Assembly (NCBI GenBank): GCA_023159155.1 | Contig: JAJNNX010000003.1 | Span: 1,178,001 to 1,242,000, forward strand | Length of the DNA stretch: 64,000 bases | Direction: 5' to 3' | DNA from: Ustulina deusta | Taxonomy: Eukaryota > Ascomycota > Sordariomycetes > Xylariales > Xylariaceae | Shown here: in pieces, positions 11,924 through 22,226 of the stretch | Layout: each line of letters begins with the position of its first letter | Position numbering within the stretch: position 1 is the stretch's first letter | Position numbers and translations under genes: made by a program | Notes under the pieces: generated by a model | Databases searched by the model: none | The model's input: only the letters and a program-made list of their open reading frames with translations | What the model was told of the DNA's origin: nothing

Positions 11924-12913
11924 ATGGCGTCGACCGACGAGCCTCCCCTCTATCGTCATCGTCACAATGCACCTGTGCAGCCGCCACTCGAGTCGCGTCC
12001 AAACCCGCCCATGACCCCACCTGCACTGGACCACGACAGGGACTTCTTGAGCGGCATAGAAGAGGTGACCAAAGATCTCGACCAGCTCGTCCACAGGCTG
12101 AATCGGCGGCCCATTCTCCAAGAGTCGCTCCGATGGCACTGCCTGGACAGAGAGGAGAGGAACGGAGAAGCGGAAGCAGGAGAAGAGCAGAAGAGGTTCC
12201 AATGTCAAGGGCCAAACGTGCCGTACATGCAAATGTCGATGCAAGTCCAAGCCTCGGAACCCACTCCCGCCTTGGATCCCATACCAGAGCTCTCGATGCC
12301 ATGCGATCCGTGCCCTTCCATGATACCACCGCTATGTGATGCTCTGCAGCTACCCGCCCCCATGCATCTCAACAGCCTGGCCGCAGACGCTCCATCAGAT
12401 GACAAATCCCTCCCCAGGACAAACGATCTCAGGCGGCCACGCCGGGCCACAGACGTGCGACTTCACAAGAGCGCTTCGAATCATCGTATGTTAGGTCTCG
12501 TGACGGGTATGATCGAGAATGGCGTACAGTGCAATGTACAAAACTCCACTCCACTTTCACCAGCTGGACCGTCGTCGACGTCATCGGCAATTCCCGCATC
12601 TATGCGCTGTGTCGAGCCAAGTGATGCAATGGACTCTCATTTACTACCGGACCGCATGCAGCTGGAAGTCGACATGGGCTTTAGTGAATTGGACGAGGAG
12701 ACGATGCTCAATGACAGCCTAGCTTTGCGCCACGCGAGCACCCCTGCAGGAATCAGGAAATTCGGCTTCTTGCGGTATCGCTCCTCGTCCGAGGCAGCCC
12801 AATCGTGCAAGAACATGAAAAAGAGCGTCCCTCGCATGCGACGAAGACGCAGAACGAGTCCAGCATCTGCACCTGGATCATCCGCCTCCCAGCCGCCTTC
12901 GACTGCGGCTTAA
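11924..12913 (+). CDS. Hypothetical protein with basic C terminus
   Basis: A single open frame from ATG at 11924 encodes 329 residues. I chose the ATG before ASTDEPPLYRHRHN because the frame upstream opens only at a GTG. No enzyme motif or membrane segment is visible. The protein is Pro/Ser-rich and probably largely disordered. It has a possible short helix (DFLSGIEEVTKDLDQLVHRL, about residues 43-62), an acidic patch (MGFSELDEETML) and a C-terminal block IRKFGFLRYRSSSEAAQSC followed by MRRRRR, which may be a nuclear targeting signal. It is likely a lineage-specific or weakly conserved nuclear protein. The coding call rests on frame length, an ATG start and balanced composition; an upstream exon or an internal intron cannot be excluded. 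Confidence 0.6.
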   Translation: MASTDEPPLYRHRHNAPVQPPLESRPNPPMTPPALDHDRDFLSGIEEVTKDLDQLVHRLNRRPILQESLRWHCLDREERNGEAEAGEEQKRFQCQGPNVPYMQMSMQVQASEPTPALDPIPELSMPCDPCPSMIPPLCDALQLPAPMHLNSLAADAPSDDKSLPRTNDLRRPRRATDVRLHKSASNHRMLGLVTGMIENGVQCNVQNSTPLSPAGPSSTSSAIPASMRCVEPSDAMDSHLLPDRMQLEVDMGFSELDEETMLNDSLALRHASTPAGIRKFGFLRYRSSSEAAQSCKNMKKSVPRMRRRRRTSPASAPGSSASQPPSTAA

Positions 12914-14397
12914 TTCTACGATTCTTGTATATAATTTTCTTTTGTCAACCCATATTCAATATACCCAGGGCAAGGTGGCAGGCGTTACGGACGGACATGC
13001 TACGTCCGAGGTTACAGCATCACAGCCGGCGAGCTGAGGCACCGGTAATTGGAGCTCGGATAGACCATGCATAGGGCGTTGGCAGCATTGGGCACGGTGA
13101 TCCGCTAGAGGATCTTGTATTTTGTTCGGCCAGGGCCATGATGAGACGACTAGTTGTGACGGCTATGAGACGATGAGGAAAAGATACCCAAAAGATGCAG
13201 AGCTATCACTTGATGAGGCGCTCCTCATCTTCGATTTAAAAGGACGATCCAAAAACCTGAGGGTTCAACTTGGCTCATCTTCACATGACCACCATTATTG
13301 CTCGAGCTACTGGTCCGCTATATCGCCCGCCAGCACCATCTAAGTAATGCAACGAAGCTAGCTCGATGCATCATTCAATCAAAATATTATATACAAAGCG
13401 ACCCTCCGTCATTCTCTATTGTTTGCGGAAACAGGACTACTAGGACATTCATGCTTTGTCTAAGTAGAGATCGTGATATGAGAACAAAGACAAAAAAGAT
13501 CGCGAGAGCCCACCGTCGACCTAGTGGGGGGGAGCCAGAGCCCATCATGCCGAACGACAAGATCGTTTCACGGTGATATGCATGATGAGAAAAATTCAAG
13601 TCAAGGCTAACAGAATGTAGGGAGTATACCACATTTAGAATCTCGCTCCAACGACTTCCGTTTCCAACAGTAGATGCCATACCATTTATGAGGCAGCCGC
13701 TTGATCTACGGCTAGACACGGGTTGATAAAGGTTTCGGTTTGTACGGGAGACCAGTTTTGGATACGAAATGCTCGTCCCCCAGTTAGGGGCTCGACATTC
13801 CAGATCTTTGTCTCAGTCTGCACCCCACATAGGTTTGTGCAGCATGGTGCTAGGACCTGGTCTACATTATATTGACTCGGGTCAACAACGAGCTGGCCTA
13901 CGTTCTTTGAGCGTCCTTTCTTCTTTGTTCCCTTCCCCGAGGGTACCTCGATATGCCGTACGAAGACCCGCTGGGTGGGCATACTCCCCAAGGTAGCATA
14001 GCAGTTGAGGGAGATGGTGTACTTGATACCGCTCTCCTTTATAAGACCTGGAGAGGAATGGGTTCTTGCAGAAGCTTAGATTCACTTGATGCCTTACCCA
14101 CATTCCTCTGGATAATTTCTGATTGTTCGTCTCATTACTACGGGCATCTGCCATGACTTATCTTTAATGACTTCAGCCTTGGGGAGGCTCATATGTTCAT
14201 ATTTCCGTCGTTGCCGTGCCAGACTTTCTCATATTTGGTTGACTTACATGAAAGTAGATACAAGCACGACCTCCTACCCTCAATCTCTTCTTCGAACAGC
14301 TACCCTATCATATTGTTGTTCCTAGGGGGGAGGTCTTCTATCCGCTTGCCATTCAACACCCGGATAGCTGTGCTTACCTTTCTCTTTCATCAACAAG
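12914..14397. other. Intergenic spacer and 5' leader/promoter of wetA
   Basis: About 1.5 kb without a recognised gene. The stretch just before 14398 is pyrimidine-rich (CTTACCTTTCTCTTTCATCAACAAG), typical of a fungal leader. One CATTCC at about 14100 matches the AbaA core consensus CATTCY, but one six-base match is expected by chance. Open frames at 13.7-14.15 kb show no family motif. Confidence 0.45.
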
Positions 14398-16455
14398 ATG
14401 GCATTCACGGCGCAATATCTCCCTCGGGACAATGATCAGAATCAGCTTTCCTTCTGGCTAGACACTGACGATCTGGCAACCACAGGCGACAATCTCTATG
14501 ACCAGTTTATCACCTTTGATGCTGAAGATGCAATGACATTAGGTAATGAGGACGTCGAGGATCCGCCTAGCCCCTCCCTTATACTCAAGTCTCTTCAAAA
14601 CGAACTCAACAATCACTCCTCGTACCCATTGGATTTGCCTCCCAATGATTTCCACCCCGAGACGCCAGCAAAAGCCACGAGCCAACCTATACCAATCGCA
14701 CCAGTTACCACTTCAGCAGATCAAGTCGGTCTCGATTCAGCCGTGTCCACGACTCTAGCTGGAGACCCTATTCTCAGCACCGGCTCAATATCGGACTCGG
14801 AACTACTGCGATTTGAGGGCATATCCCTAAGGTCGTCACCACATCGAAGGAATGTGACGGCACCTTCAAGCCCAAACGGTATGTTGGCACCATTGAGCCC
14901 ACGCAAGCATAGTCGATTTGCCGAGCCCGTTTATGGGCGCGCAGCACACCGCCCAAAACCCGCCGAGCAAGAACTTCAGTGCATAGATACGGTGGATCTA
15001 GACACCTTCTTAGGCGATCCGAGATCTGGACTTGACTTATTCGGTTTGAACTATGATGGCCTCGCAGACCCGACTTTGCCCATAAAGCAAGAGCCCATAG
15101 ACAGTCACGGTCTACCATCGCCACCGTTGACGGGACGCATTCCCAATGGCCATCAGCATATCTCGTCGGGTTTTGTCAGCGGACACCTCGACGACCCGTT
15201 CTGCGATGATTCGTTAGATACGCCGGTCGCCATGCACTCGAACAAGCACCAGGACATTAACACGCCCATGAGCACGCCCTTAGCCAACGGCGAGACGTTC
15301 TCCCGAAACAAAGTAATGACTCCGTTGAACACGAACATCGACATCTTCCGCCCTCCGCAGAAGGTGTATCGGAGCACGAGCTCGGCTAAGTGGCCAAATG
15401 AAGGCTTCCTCACCGATGTCGGATACCACGAGGACATAAATCTGTGGTCTTCGGTCTCTTCATCTGCGATACATGTAGCCGACAATGGAAGTAACAACAT
15501 ATCGAGCCCAAGTTGGTGGGATGTCTCACAGATAGGTGACACATTGCATGCCGAACATACGCATCACCGTACCACAAACGGCAGTGGTGTGGGACGCAAC
15601 ATATCTATACATCACCAACAGGCCGATATTCCATATGAATATAACGCAGAGGTCTCCGGTCTCATGATCCAGACGCCGCAGCCGCGAACACCGCAAGCGA
15701 GCATACTGAACCCTAACCTGAACGAACACATGCTCGCAGCCCTAACGACATCCTCATCCAACTACCACATGCAAGGCACGCCGGCAATGACCCGCCGCAC
15801 GCGCACGAACCACTTGCCGCAATACAATGCCAATAACAGCAAAGGATATGGACACACGGACAAACGGCCACGGCCGCGCGCCCCGTCCTCAGGCGCCCGA
15901 CACCACGGCGCGCAGACGTCGCCGCGCAAGCTGCGCAACAGCATGAGCATGGGGTATCTCCGCGAAGAGTCGCACTCGCCCTCGCCCGTGGCGCGACAGC
16001 ACGGACGTCCGCATCCGCATCCGCATCCGCATCCGCACCCGCACCCGCACCCGCACCCGCACCCGCTTCCCCCCGCCCCTTCCAACGGGCACCACCACGG
16101 CACCACGGGCTACCAAGAGCGACGGCAACACCGAAGCTCGTCGCTGACGATGCGCAAGCAGCGGTCGTTTACGCGGCGCGAGTCGCGGACGTCGTCGGCC
16201 TCGTTCGCGACATCCCCGGGCGGCGGCGGAGGAGCAGGCGGATGTCTCGATTTCGTAAACTACACGCCCAACGACAGCAACGCGCTGATGACGGGGGTGG
16301 CGCCGAGCGGGTCCAGCAAGACGAAGGCGAGGCGCGAGAAGGAGGCCCAGGAGCGCGAGCGCGAGGCCCAGGAGAAGGCGAGGCGGTTCGCGCTCGAGGC
16401 CGTCGAGGCCGCCGGCGGCGACGTCACGAAGCTGATGGGGGGTTTCGGTATCTGA
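14398..16455 (+). CDS. wetA: Developmental regulatory protein WetA
   Basis: One exon of 685 residues. WetA acts last in the BrlA-AbaA-WetA cascade that controls conidial maturation, wall completion and dormancy in filamentous ascomycetes. The diagnostic part is the C-terminal WetA block: CLDFVNYTPNDSNALMTGVA, then PSGSSKTKARREKEAQERER and an alanine-rich AVEAAGGDVTKL end, which agrees closely with known WetA proteins. The N terminus is acidic (QLSFWLDTDDLATTGDNLYDQF) and the middle is Ser/Pro-rich, containing IKQEP followed by a GLPSPP motif. A tandem His-Pro repeat occupies about residues 537-558 and is encoded by a CCGCAT/CCGCAC hexanucleotide array. WetA has been reported to bind DNA, but no classical DNA-binding fold is visible here. 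Start chosen at the first ATG of the frame, preceded by the favourable context CAACAAG. Confidence 0.93.
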   Translation: MAFTAQYLPRDNDQNQLSFWLDTDDLATTGDNLYDQFITFDAEDAMTLGNEDVEDPPSPSLILKSLQNELNNHSSYPLDLPPNDFHPETPAKATSQPIPIAPVTTSADQVGLDSAVSTTLAGDPILSTGSISDSELLRFEGISLRSSPHRRNVTAPSSPNGMLAPLSPRKHSRFAEPVYGRAAHRPKPAEQELQCIDTVDLDTFLGDPRSGLDLFGLNYDGLADPTLPIKQEPIDSHGLPSPPLTGRIPNGHQHISSGFVSGHLDDPFCDDSLDTPVAMHSNKHQDINTPMSTPLANGETFSRNKVMTPLNTNIDIFRPPQKVYRSTSSAKWPNEGFLTDVGYHEDINLWSSVSSSAIHVADNGSNNISSPSWWDVSQIGDTLHAEHTHHRTTNGSGVGRNISIHHQQADIPYEYNAEVSGLMIQTPQPRTPQASILNPNLNEHMLAALTTSSSNYHMQGTPAMTRRTRTNHLPQYNANNSKGYGHTDKRPRPRAPSSGARHHGAQTSPRKLRNSMSMGYLREESHSPSPVARQHGRPHPHPHPHPHPHPHPHPHPLPPAPSNGHHHGTTGYQERRQHRSSSLTMRKQRSFTRRESRTSSASFATSPGGGGGAGGCLDFVNYTPNDSNALMTGVAPSGSSKTKARREKEAQEREREAQEKARRFALEAVEAAGGDVTKLMGGFGI
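16006..16068 (+). repeat. Hexanucleotide (CCGCAY) microsatellite in wetA
   Basis: CCGCAT and CCGCAC units in tandem encode about ten His-Pro dipeptides within WetA. The left copies end in T and the right copies in C, consistent with two phases of slippage expansion. The array keeps the reading frame. Confidence 0.9.
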
Positions 16456-17781
16456 AGAGAGATCGGGTCGTGGCGTGGCTTGTTCTTATCCTACTATCCT
16501 ATCCTATCCCATCTTATCCCGTCCCATCCTATCCCGTCCTGTCCCGTCCTGTCCTGCGGGCCCGCTTGCCGGCGTCCCACTTCGCTTGCCACGGTGGATT
16601 GGATGGATTGGATGTCCTCGGTTCATCGCGAGGACGGGAGAAGGCGGCCGCGTGTGGCCGTGGTTATCGAAGGCCCGGGAATAAGAGACCGGGCGATTTG
16701 CATGACCTACCTACCTTACCTACCTACCTGCCTATCTCCCCAAGAGAGAAGGGGGAGGGGAAGGAGAAGGAGGGGGGATTTTGCTTCGCAGAATTGATAG
16801 ACTTTGCCAACTTCATTCTGCCGGTCGGAAGGGAGAGAGAAGAGAGGGGAAAAGATGGAAGGGGGTTGAGAGTGTGTTGGCGAGAGACAATACCTATAAT
16901 AAAAAGGGGGGGGTTATTTCCGGTCACCTTCGTTTTTTCTTTTCTTTTTTTCTTCTTTTTCTTTTCCCCTCCTCTCCCACGGACTTCCCTCGCTCCCTCC
17001 GTTCTCCCTTTTTTTCTTTTGTGTTAGAGCATCCTCTTCTTCTTCTTCTCTTGTATAAAACGTTGTAGCTAGAAAGGAATTTTTGGTTTTCGGTCGAAAC
17101 AAGGGGGCTTATCTGCCTCCTCATTTACTGAGCGAGCGGGTTTTATTGGCGTTGGGAAGAAAAAGGAAGAGGAGAAGGGGAAAAGAGGGGGTCGGGTCGG
17201 GGCGACGTTGGACGGGAAAGAGTTGGGTTGTTTCTTCTGGCTGTGTTACGTGAGTTGGTGTGTGTGTGTGTGTGTGCCATCCACGCCTTTTCGGTGCGTG
17301 GCTGGCTGGTCCGCCAGGGAGGCGGACAGAAGACGCAGAGGATGAGAAAAAGAAAGATTGGTTATAATCACATCCGTCATACCTATATAGAGGTAGGTAT
17401 AGATCTATAATACCTAGCTAAGTAGCCACCTATCGAATACTAGCTAGCAGGCCGCAGAGCCGGCTTTTCGTTTAATTTTCGAAAATTTTATTTACTCACG
17501 CCGTGTGTTTTAATGCCTTGATTTCACAACACTCTCCGTTGTCCGTGGTCCTCTGCCGGCTGCTCGGCGAGCCGTCTGGCTTCAGGGATCTCGGCATTTC
17601 GGCGCGCGCGTGACAATTATCGACGTATCTAAGTAGGCAGGCAAAGAATAATACACTGGGTGTTTTTAGTAGGTAGGTATGTAGGTAGGTAGTAAGTAGT
17701 ATGGTCAAAAATTAACCCTCGAGTCCACGAAGCATCCGGCTCTAGAAACCCAGCACCGTACGTACTCCCCCGTCCCGTCCC
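16456..17781. other. Convergent spacer with low-complexity tracts
   Basis: The region begins with a degenerate TATCC/TCCCG pentanucleotide array (about 16490-16555), then a CCTA array near 16708-16735. Long purine-rich and pyrimidine-rich strands follow (16740-17200), then a GT microsatellite at 17258-17276 and a TAGG-type array near 17670-17695. It is the shared 3' side of wetA and the carboxypeptidase gene. No gene was recognised. Confidence 0.55.
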
Positions 17782-19859
17782 TCACTTCTCGTCCTCCGGC
17801 CGCCCCGTGTACCACGTCACGTACGTCTCGGTATGCGTCGCCTCGGCGGTGCCGTTGCTCGCAAACGTGGCTGTGACCTTGGTGGTGCCGTCGGCGACGA
17901 CGAGGTCGCCCAGGATGCGGCGGAAGAACTCCAGCGCCGCCTTGGGCTGGTAGTACGGGATCTCGTGCCCGCTCTCGTAGATGCGCGTGAAGCTGAAGTT
18001 GCCGTACTGCCGGCTCTCGCCGTACTCCTCGCCCTCGACGACGAAGGGCGCGTACCCCGTCGCCGTGAACTCGGCGCTGTGCGTGTAGTTGAGGGCGAGC
18101 GAGACCGCCTCGCCGCCGAACCAGTTGCAGATGTAGTCCTGGCCGGGTGTCTGCGTTAGCGTGGTTGCGGGCTGGAAGACTGGGGTGGGTAGATGGATGG
18201 GATGGGTGGAGGGAGGGAGGAAGGGAGGGAAAAGGTCACTTACGGCATCGCCGTAGACCATGGCCACTCGGACACCGTAGCCCACTACGGCCTCGAGATC
18301 CTCTAATAGCTCCGGGTACACCCAGTCGCCCGTGTAGTCGAAGCCGGAGTAAATCTGGTTGCTCGCGGTGGAAGTGTAGTTGATGTCGACTCCGATGGCG
18401 TTCTGGATCTTCGCGGTGTTGAGGTAATCGACCCAGGGCTCCGGCGGGATATCTGCACTGCTCTTCGCTCTTTTGCCCGGGAACCGGTCGAGTTAGTAAT
18501 TGCTGTTCATGCTAAGAATTGAAGGGTGTCGGACGCTCGGGAGAGTAGAGGATGTATATATCTAGCCAGACAAGTATTACTGCAGATATATATTGTACAG
18601 TGACACGGAATATATTGGGATCCTCACCTGATGTCGTATGGGTTTCGCCCACTTGACCTACTAAAAGAATCACATTTAGCATCCATCGCTCGTGTAGGAA
18701 GAATGACTGACTAGGTTGGGACCGGCTTGTGCGAGACGAGCGTTGCACTCACTAATAAGGCCCCTCGACGAGGTTCCTGCATATCCCCACGGCTTGCGAG
18801 CAAACAGCCAAGCCATCTGGCGTGGAGCGATCTCCTTCGATGCAATATGTGATGGCGTCTCTGCACCCGTCAGGGAACTCCCAATTCATTTTCATGAAGG
18901 TGTAGATCGTGTCATTGACCGCCTTGATGCCGTAGGTGTTGTTCACGGCGAACTCGGGGTAATACGGCGTCTGGATGCTCGCGGAGATGATGCCGTTGAT
19001 TATCCCCAGCGTGTGCATGTTGAGCTCGACGCCCTTGGCCGATCCATTCTTGATGAGCTCGTTTTGGTCGTAGAAGTACTTGTAGAAGGCTGGCCCGTAA
19101 TGTCCACCGTATGACTCGGTCCAGAGGTTGAAGCTCCGCGACTTGACTTTGCTGTCCAAGTGCGGTAGTTCGTTGAGAAAAGCTTGTAGGACCTCCCATG
19201 TGCCCACAGCGGCAAGTTGAGTTGTATCGAACCTTAATGGGTTGACATCACTGTAGCGGCCGTCCGGCCGAGAGGAGTTGACGGGGAGTCCGGTATTCTC
19301 GTCGACGACGCCGACGACTTTGGTCTCGTATGAGAAGCCGACGCCAATCGGTTGAGAGAGAAATAGCATATTGCTCACTTCGTTCCAAGCATATGGATTC
19401 AAGATTGTCGTGCTTTCATTAGCTGCCACGCTACATGGGCCCAGCTCTGTAAAATGAATGAGATACCTACGATTGGTGAGAAGCATTGGGCATTGATAAT
19501 AGCATACCTTCGAACAACCCGATCATGGAATCTGACCCGGGGCCGCCATTGAGCCACAGCGTAATTGGTGCCTCACTTGGGTTGTTTCTGGATTCGAAGA
19601 ACCAGAAGAACATGTGAGTGTTCGCGTCAAGGTCGACATAACCCGAGTAAGAGTTGACGCCAGGCGTGGTCTCACAAACACCACTTTTGCCCGGCTCTTT
19701 ATACCGAATCGTGACGCCTCCCGGCGACTTAATCGTCTTGACGCCCGTGGGCTCGGCAGGTACTTGCCTCTTGAGAAGCTCCTCGACGTGCGGTGGGAGG
19801 AAGCTTGCAGAGGTCAAGAACGCACCCAGCAGTAGAGCTGCTGGTGTAACGAGCTGCAT
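17782..19859 (-). CDS. Secreted serine carboxypeptidase, peptidase family S10
   Basis: Five exons (19859..19508, 19446..18753, 18660..18628, 18469..18244, 18138..17782) give 553 residues. The enzyme should remove C-terminal amino acids from peptides in an acidic or extracellular setting. The N terminus is a signal peptide ([20 protein letters not shown]). S10 motifs are in order: oxyanion loop [10 protein letters not shown] (about 102-111), nucleophile Ser229 in [10 protein letters not shown], catalytic Asp436 in DYICNWFGG and His493 in ESGHEIPYY, so the triad is complete. The usual GESYAGHY is TESYGGHY here, and GPGCSS is GPGSDS; this variant resembles fungal carboxypeptidase S1-like proteins. 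Introns are 61, 92, 158 and 105 nt, all GT...AG, and each restores family sequence ([23 protein letters not shown]). Exon 3 has only 33 nt. The last residues lack a GPI signal, so secretion or a vacuolar destination is likely. Confidence 0.92.
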
Positions 19860-20347
19860 CGCGATTGATGTGTGTATGTGTCGAGAAAGTTATTTACAGC
19901 CGAGACACGAACACTCGAGAATGGGGAGAGCAGAGAGTCTCACACTCGCACGAGCAAAGCCACGCGCGTGGGGGACCCTCATGCGTCCTACCCGGCTTTA
20001 TACCTACCTATCGACATGTTCGTATCCCGTATCCTAGCTCCACCCGTACAACCTCACACATCCTGTACATTAATTGCTGTGAGCTCGAGCTGTTTGGCCT
20101 GCCCGATACGGCTAAGAGCCCACAGACGGCCCTCTTATCAATGACGTGCAGTCACCTCCGCAACGAACGGCATTGGTGATGGCCGGGCATGGCTCGGGAT
20201 TACCGTCCGTGGTGAACTGCAGGTCGTTTTGAGGGCGCGCGAGTGGCCAATGGGAGTAAGGGGGAGCAATCTAGACGACCACACCGTCCCAAGATTGATG
20301 AAATGAGAGAGGTATACAGACATAGACACTTGCAACAACGAACTTGC

Positions 20348-20378
<31 letters not shown>

Positions 20379-21209
20379 CTACACACACCTACACACACAC
20401 CCTCGAACTGCGAACTGCGAACAATTTTATTCGAGCTTTTTGATTCCTTGCTCTCAACGCACTGGTGAGCCTATCTCCATGTGCAAGGGTACGCCGATGC
20501 TATCTAGACCAGGGGGTATACTGCCCAATCCAGTAGTTGCTATCGGGTACGAATCAACTCCGTCTTGTGAACCCGCCCCCGTGCAGTGCCGATGAGGAGT
20601 AGGTAGTGTACACTAACCTGAGGAAACTTAAAGAGACCAAGACAGTTCAATCCTTGTCAATCACTATTGGTGCGACGATCCTATCACAAAGGCATGTCAA
20701 TAACAAAGAACGGCACGTTCCCCGAGTCCCACCGAAGAGTCAATTTTCTCGAGAGGTTAGTGTTGGTAAAACATTGCTCAAGTCCGAAATGGTTTTCTCG
20801 TCTTTCCTCTTCCATTGTCTGGGTACAATCGCTTTGTAGGGCGCAAATCTGCTTTGTAATATTATGTCTCCGCTTAGCTTATGTCAAGGACTCACCCCAA
20901 ATAGGTAGAAAATAAGCTCTGGTAGAACCGTACACCGCCCGTTCTGATGGGTGGTGTCCAGCACCGAACCGTCGATCACTCATTTGCGCATCACTAACCT
21001 AGGTATAAGACGCACGGCGTGTGCGATTTGAGCAAAACCAGTCTTGAGGGATGCCGACCGACGTAGGCAGGAGATTAGTTAGTTAGTATGTTTATACAGT
21101 AGCAGCAGAAATATATACATTTAAATAAAGCTTCCAACTTCCCATCGAGACAGCCAACTCTCTCTCTCTCTCTCTCTCTCTCTCCGCGCATTAAAACATA
21201 AGTACCCAC
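19860..21209. other. Intergenic spacer, carboxypeptidase promoter side
   Basis: The right flank of the carboxypeptidase gene, about 1.35 kb. It contains an AC-rich microsatellite at about 20344-20400 and a TC microsatellite at about 21159-21184 close to the 3' end of the dehydrogenase gene. Short frames overlapping the AC repeat are artefacts of the repeat. No gene was recognised. Confidence 0.5.
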
Positions 21210-22226
21210 CTACATCTTCTTCGCCTCCTCATCCTGCGCCCTCCTCTCCCCCCTCATAGCAACAATAAGCGTGCGATCGACCATCCACACCGGCATGACC
21301 GCGAGAAGCGCCTGCAGCGCCGCATGCGGCCAATACGGCACGACGCTTTTCCGGCCGCACCCGGTGCGCGCCAGGATGGCCTTCGCGATGGTGCGCGCGT
21401 GCGGCCGGAGCAGCGTGGCCGGCTCCTGCGTGTGCGAGACGCCGGTGACGGCGCCGACGCGGTGGGACACGATCTCGACGGCGTCGTCCCAGCCGTCGAG
21501 CGCGGCCTCCCTCGCGACGGCCTTGTGCAGCGCGTGCAGCGCCGCCTTGCCGGCCGAGTAGAAGGAGACGAGCGGGAATCCGTCGTCCGTCACCGAGCCT
21601 ATGTTGATGACGAGGGCGGGTCTCGGCCTCCTCGATGCCGTTGCGTTTCCGTCGTCGAGAGCTCCGTCCCTCGGCTTATACTGTCCCTTCAATACCGGCA
21701 GCAGAGTCGCCGTGAGCAGCGTCGGGAACACGGCGTTCAGGTGCAGCGAGTCCAGGATGTCGTCGCGCCCGTACGTCTCGAGGGCGCCGAAGGCGGGCTT
21801 CGGGCCCGACCCGGCGCAATTGATCAGGATCGTGAGATGCAGGCTTGCGAGCTGGTCTCTGATACGCGAGAAATCCACGGCGTCGGGCCGATGGCACTGC
21901 GATGCGTCTGCCACTAGGACGCGGGTCTCGGTGTCGGGGTGGACGGCCAGCAGCTCGGTCCGCACCGTCTCGAGTTTGCTGGGGTTCCGGCCGTGGAGGA
22001 CGATGTTGAAGCCGTGGCCTGCGAGCTCGAAGGCCAGACACTTCCCGATCCCGCTGCTGGAGCCTGTGATGAGCGCCCAGGCGCGCTGGCCCGTGGCGTC
22101 TGTGTATAGGTAGCGATGGAGACCTGACGGTCGCAGGTACAGCCGTGCTGTGTCGAGGATTTTGTAGGAGGCGTATAATACGAGGCTGGCGCCTAATGTC
22201 GAGGTGAAGGTGTTCAAAGAATCCAT
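21210..22226 (-). CDS. Membrane-anchored short-chain dehydrogenase/reductase (17beta-HSD12 / 3-ketoacyl reductase-like)
   Basis: A single exon encodes 338 residues. The Rossmann motif TGSSSGIG lies at 54-61, NCAG at 136-139, the catalytic Ser at 211 (NIGSVTD), and YSAGK with Tyr223 and Lys227. This is the full classical SDR set, so an NAD(P)H-dependent oxidoreductase is expected. The N-terminal hydrophobic stretch (residues 8-24) and the C-terminal LQALLAVMPVWMVDRTLI segment recall the ER-bound 17beta-hydroxysteroid dehydrogenase 12 and very-long-chain 3-ketoacyl-CoA reductase branch. The substrate cannot be inferred. The C terminus ends in a charged EEAKKM, which could act as a dilysine-type ER retrieval signal. 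Codon third positions are strongly G/C. The ATG gives the membrane anchor and agrees with the family's usual length. Confidence 0.87.
   Translation of the reverse strand: MDSLNTFTSTLGASLVLYASYKILDTARLYLRPSGLHRYLYTDATGQRAWALITGSSSGIGKCLAFELAGHGFNIVLHGRNPSKLETVRTELLAVHPDTETRVLVADASQCHRPDAVDFSRIRDQLASLHLTILINCAGSGPKPAFGALETYGRDDILDSLHLNAVFPTLLTATLLPVLKGQYKPRDGALDDGNATASRRPRPALVINIGSVTDDGFPLVSFYSAGKAALHALHKAVAREAALDGWDDAVEIVSHRVGAVTGVSHTQEPATLLRPHARTIAKAILARTGCGRKSVVPYWPHAALQALLAVMPVWMVDRTLIVAMRGERRAQDEEAKKM

Noticed and set aside
13686..13991. 101-codon minus frame between two plus-strand genes
   Set aside because: No motif and overlaps plus frames; part of the spacer upstream of wetA.
14095..14106. 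CATTCC as an AbaA site upstream of wetA
   Set aside because: A single six-base match in more than 1 kb is expected by chance, so it is not listed as a regulatory site.
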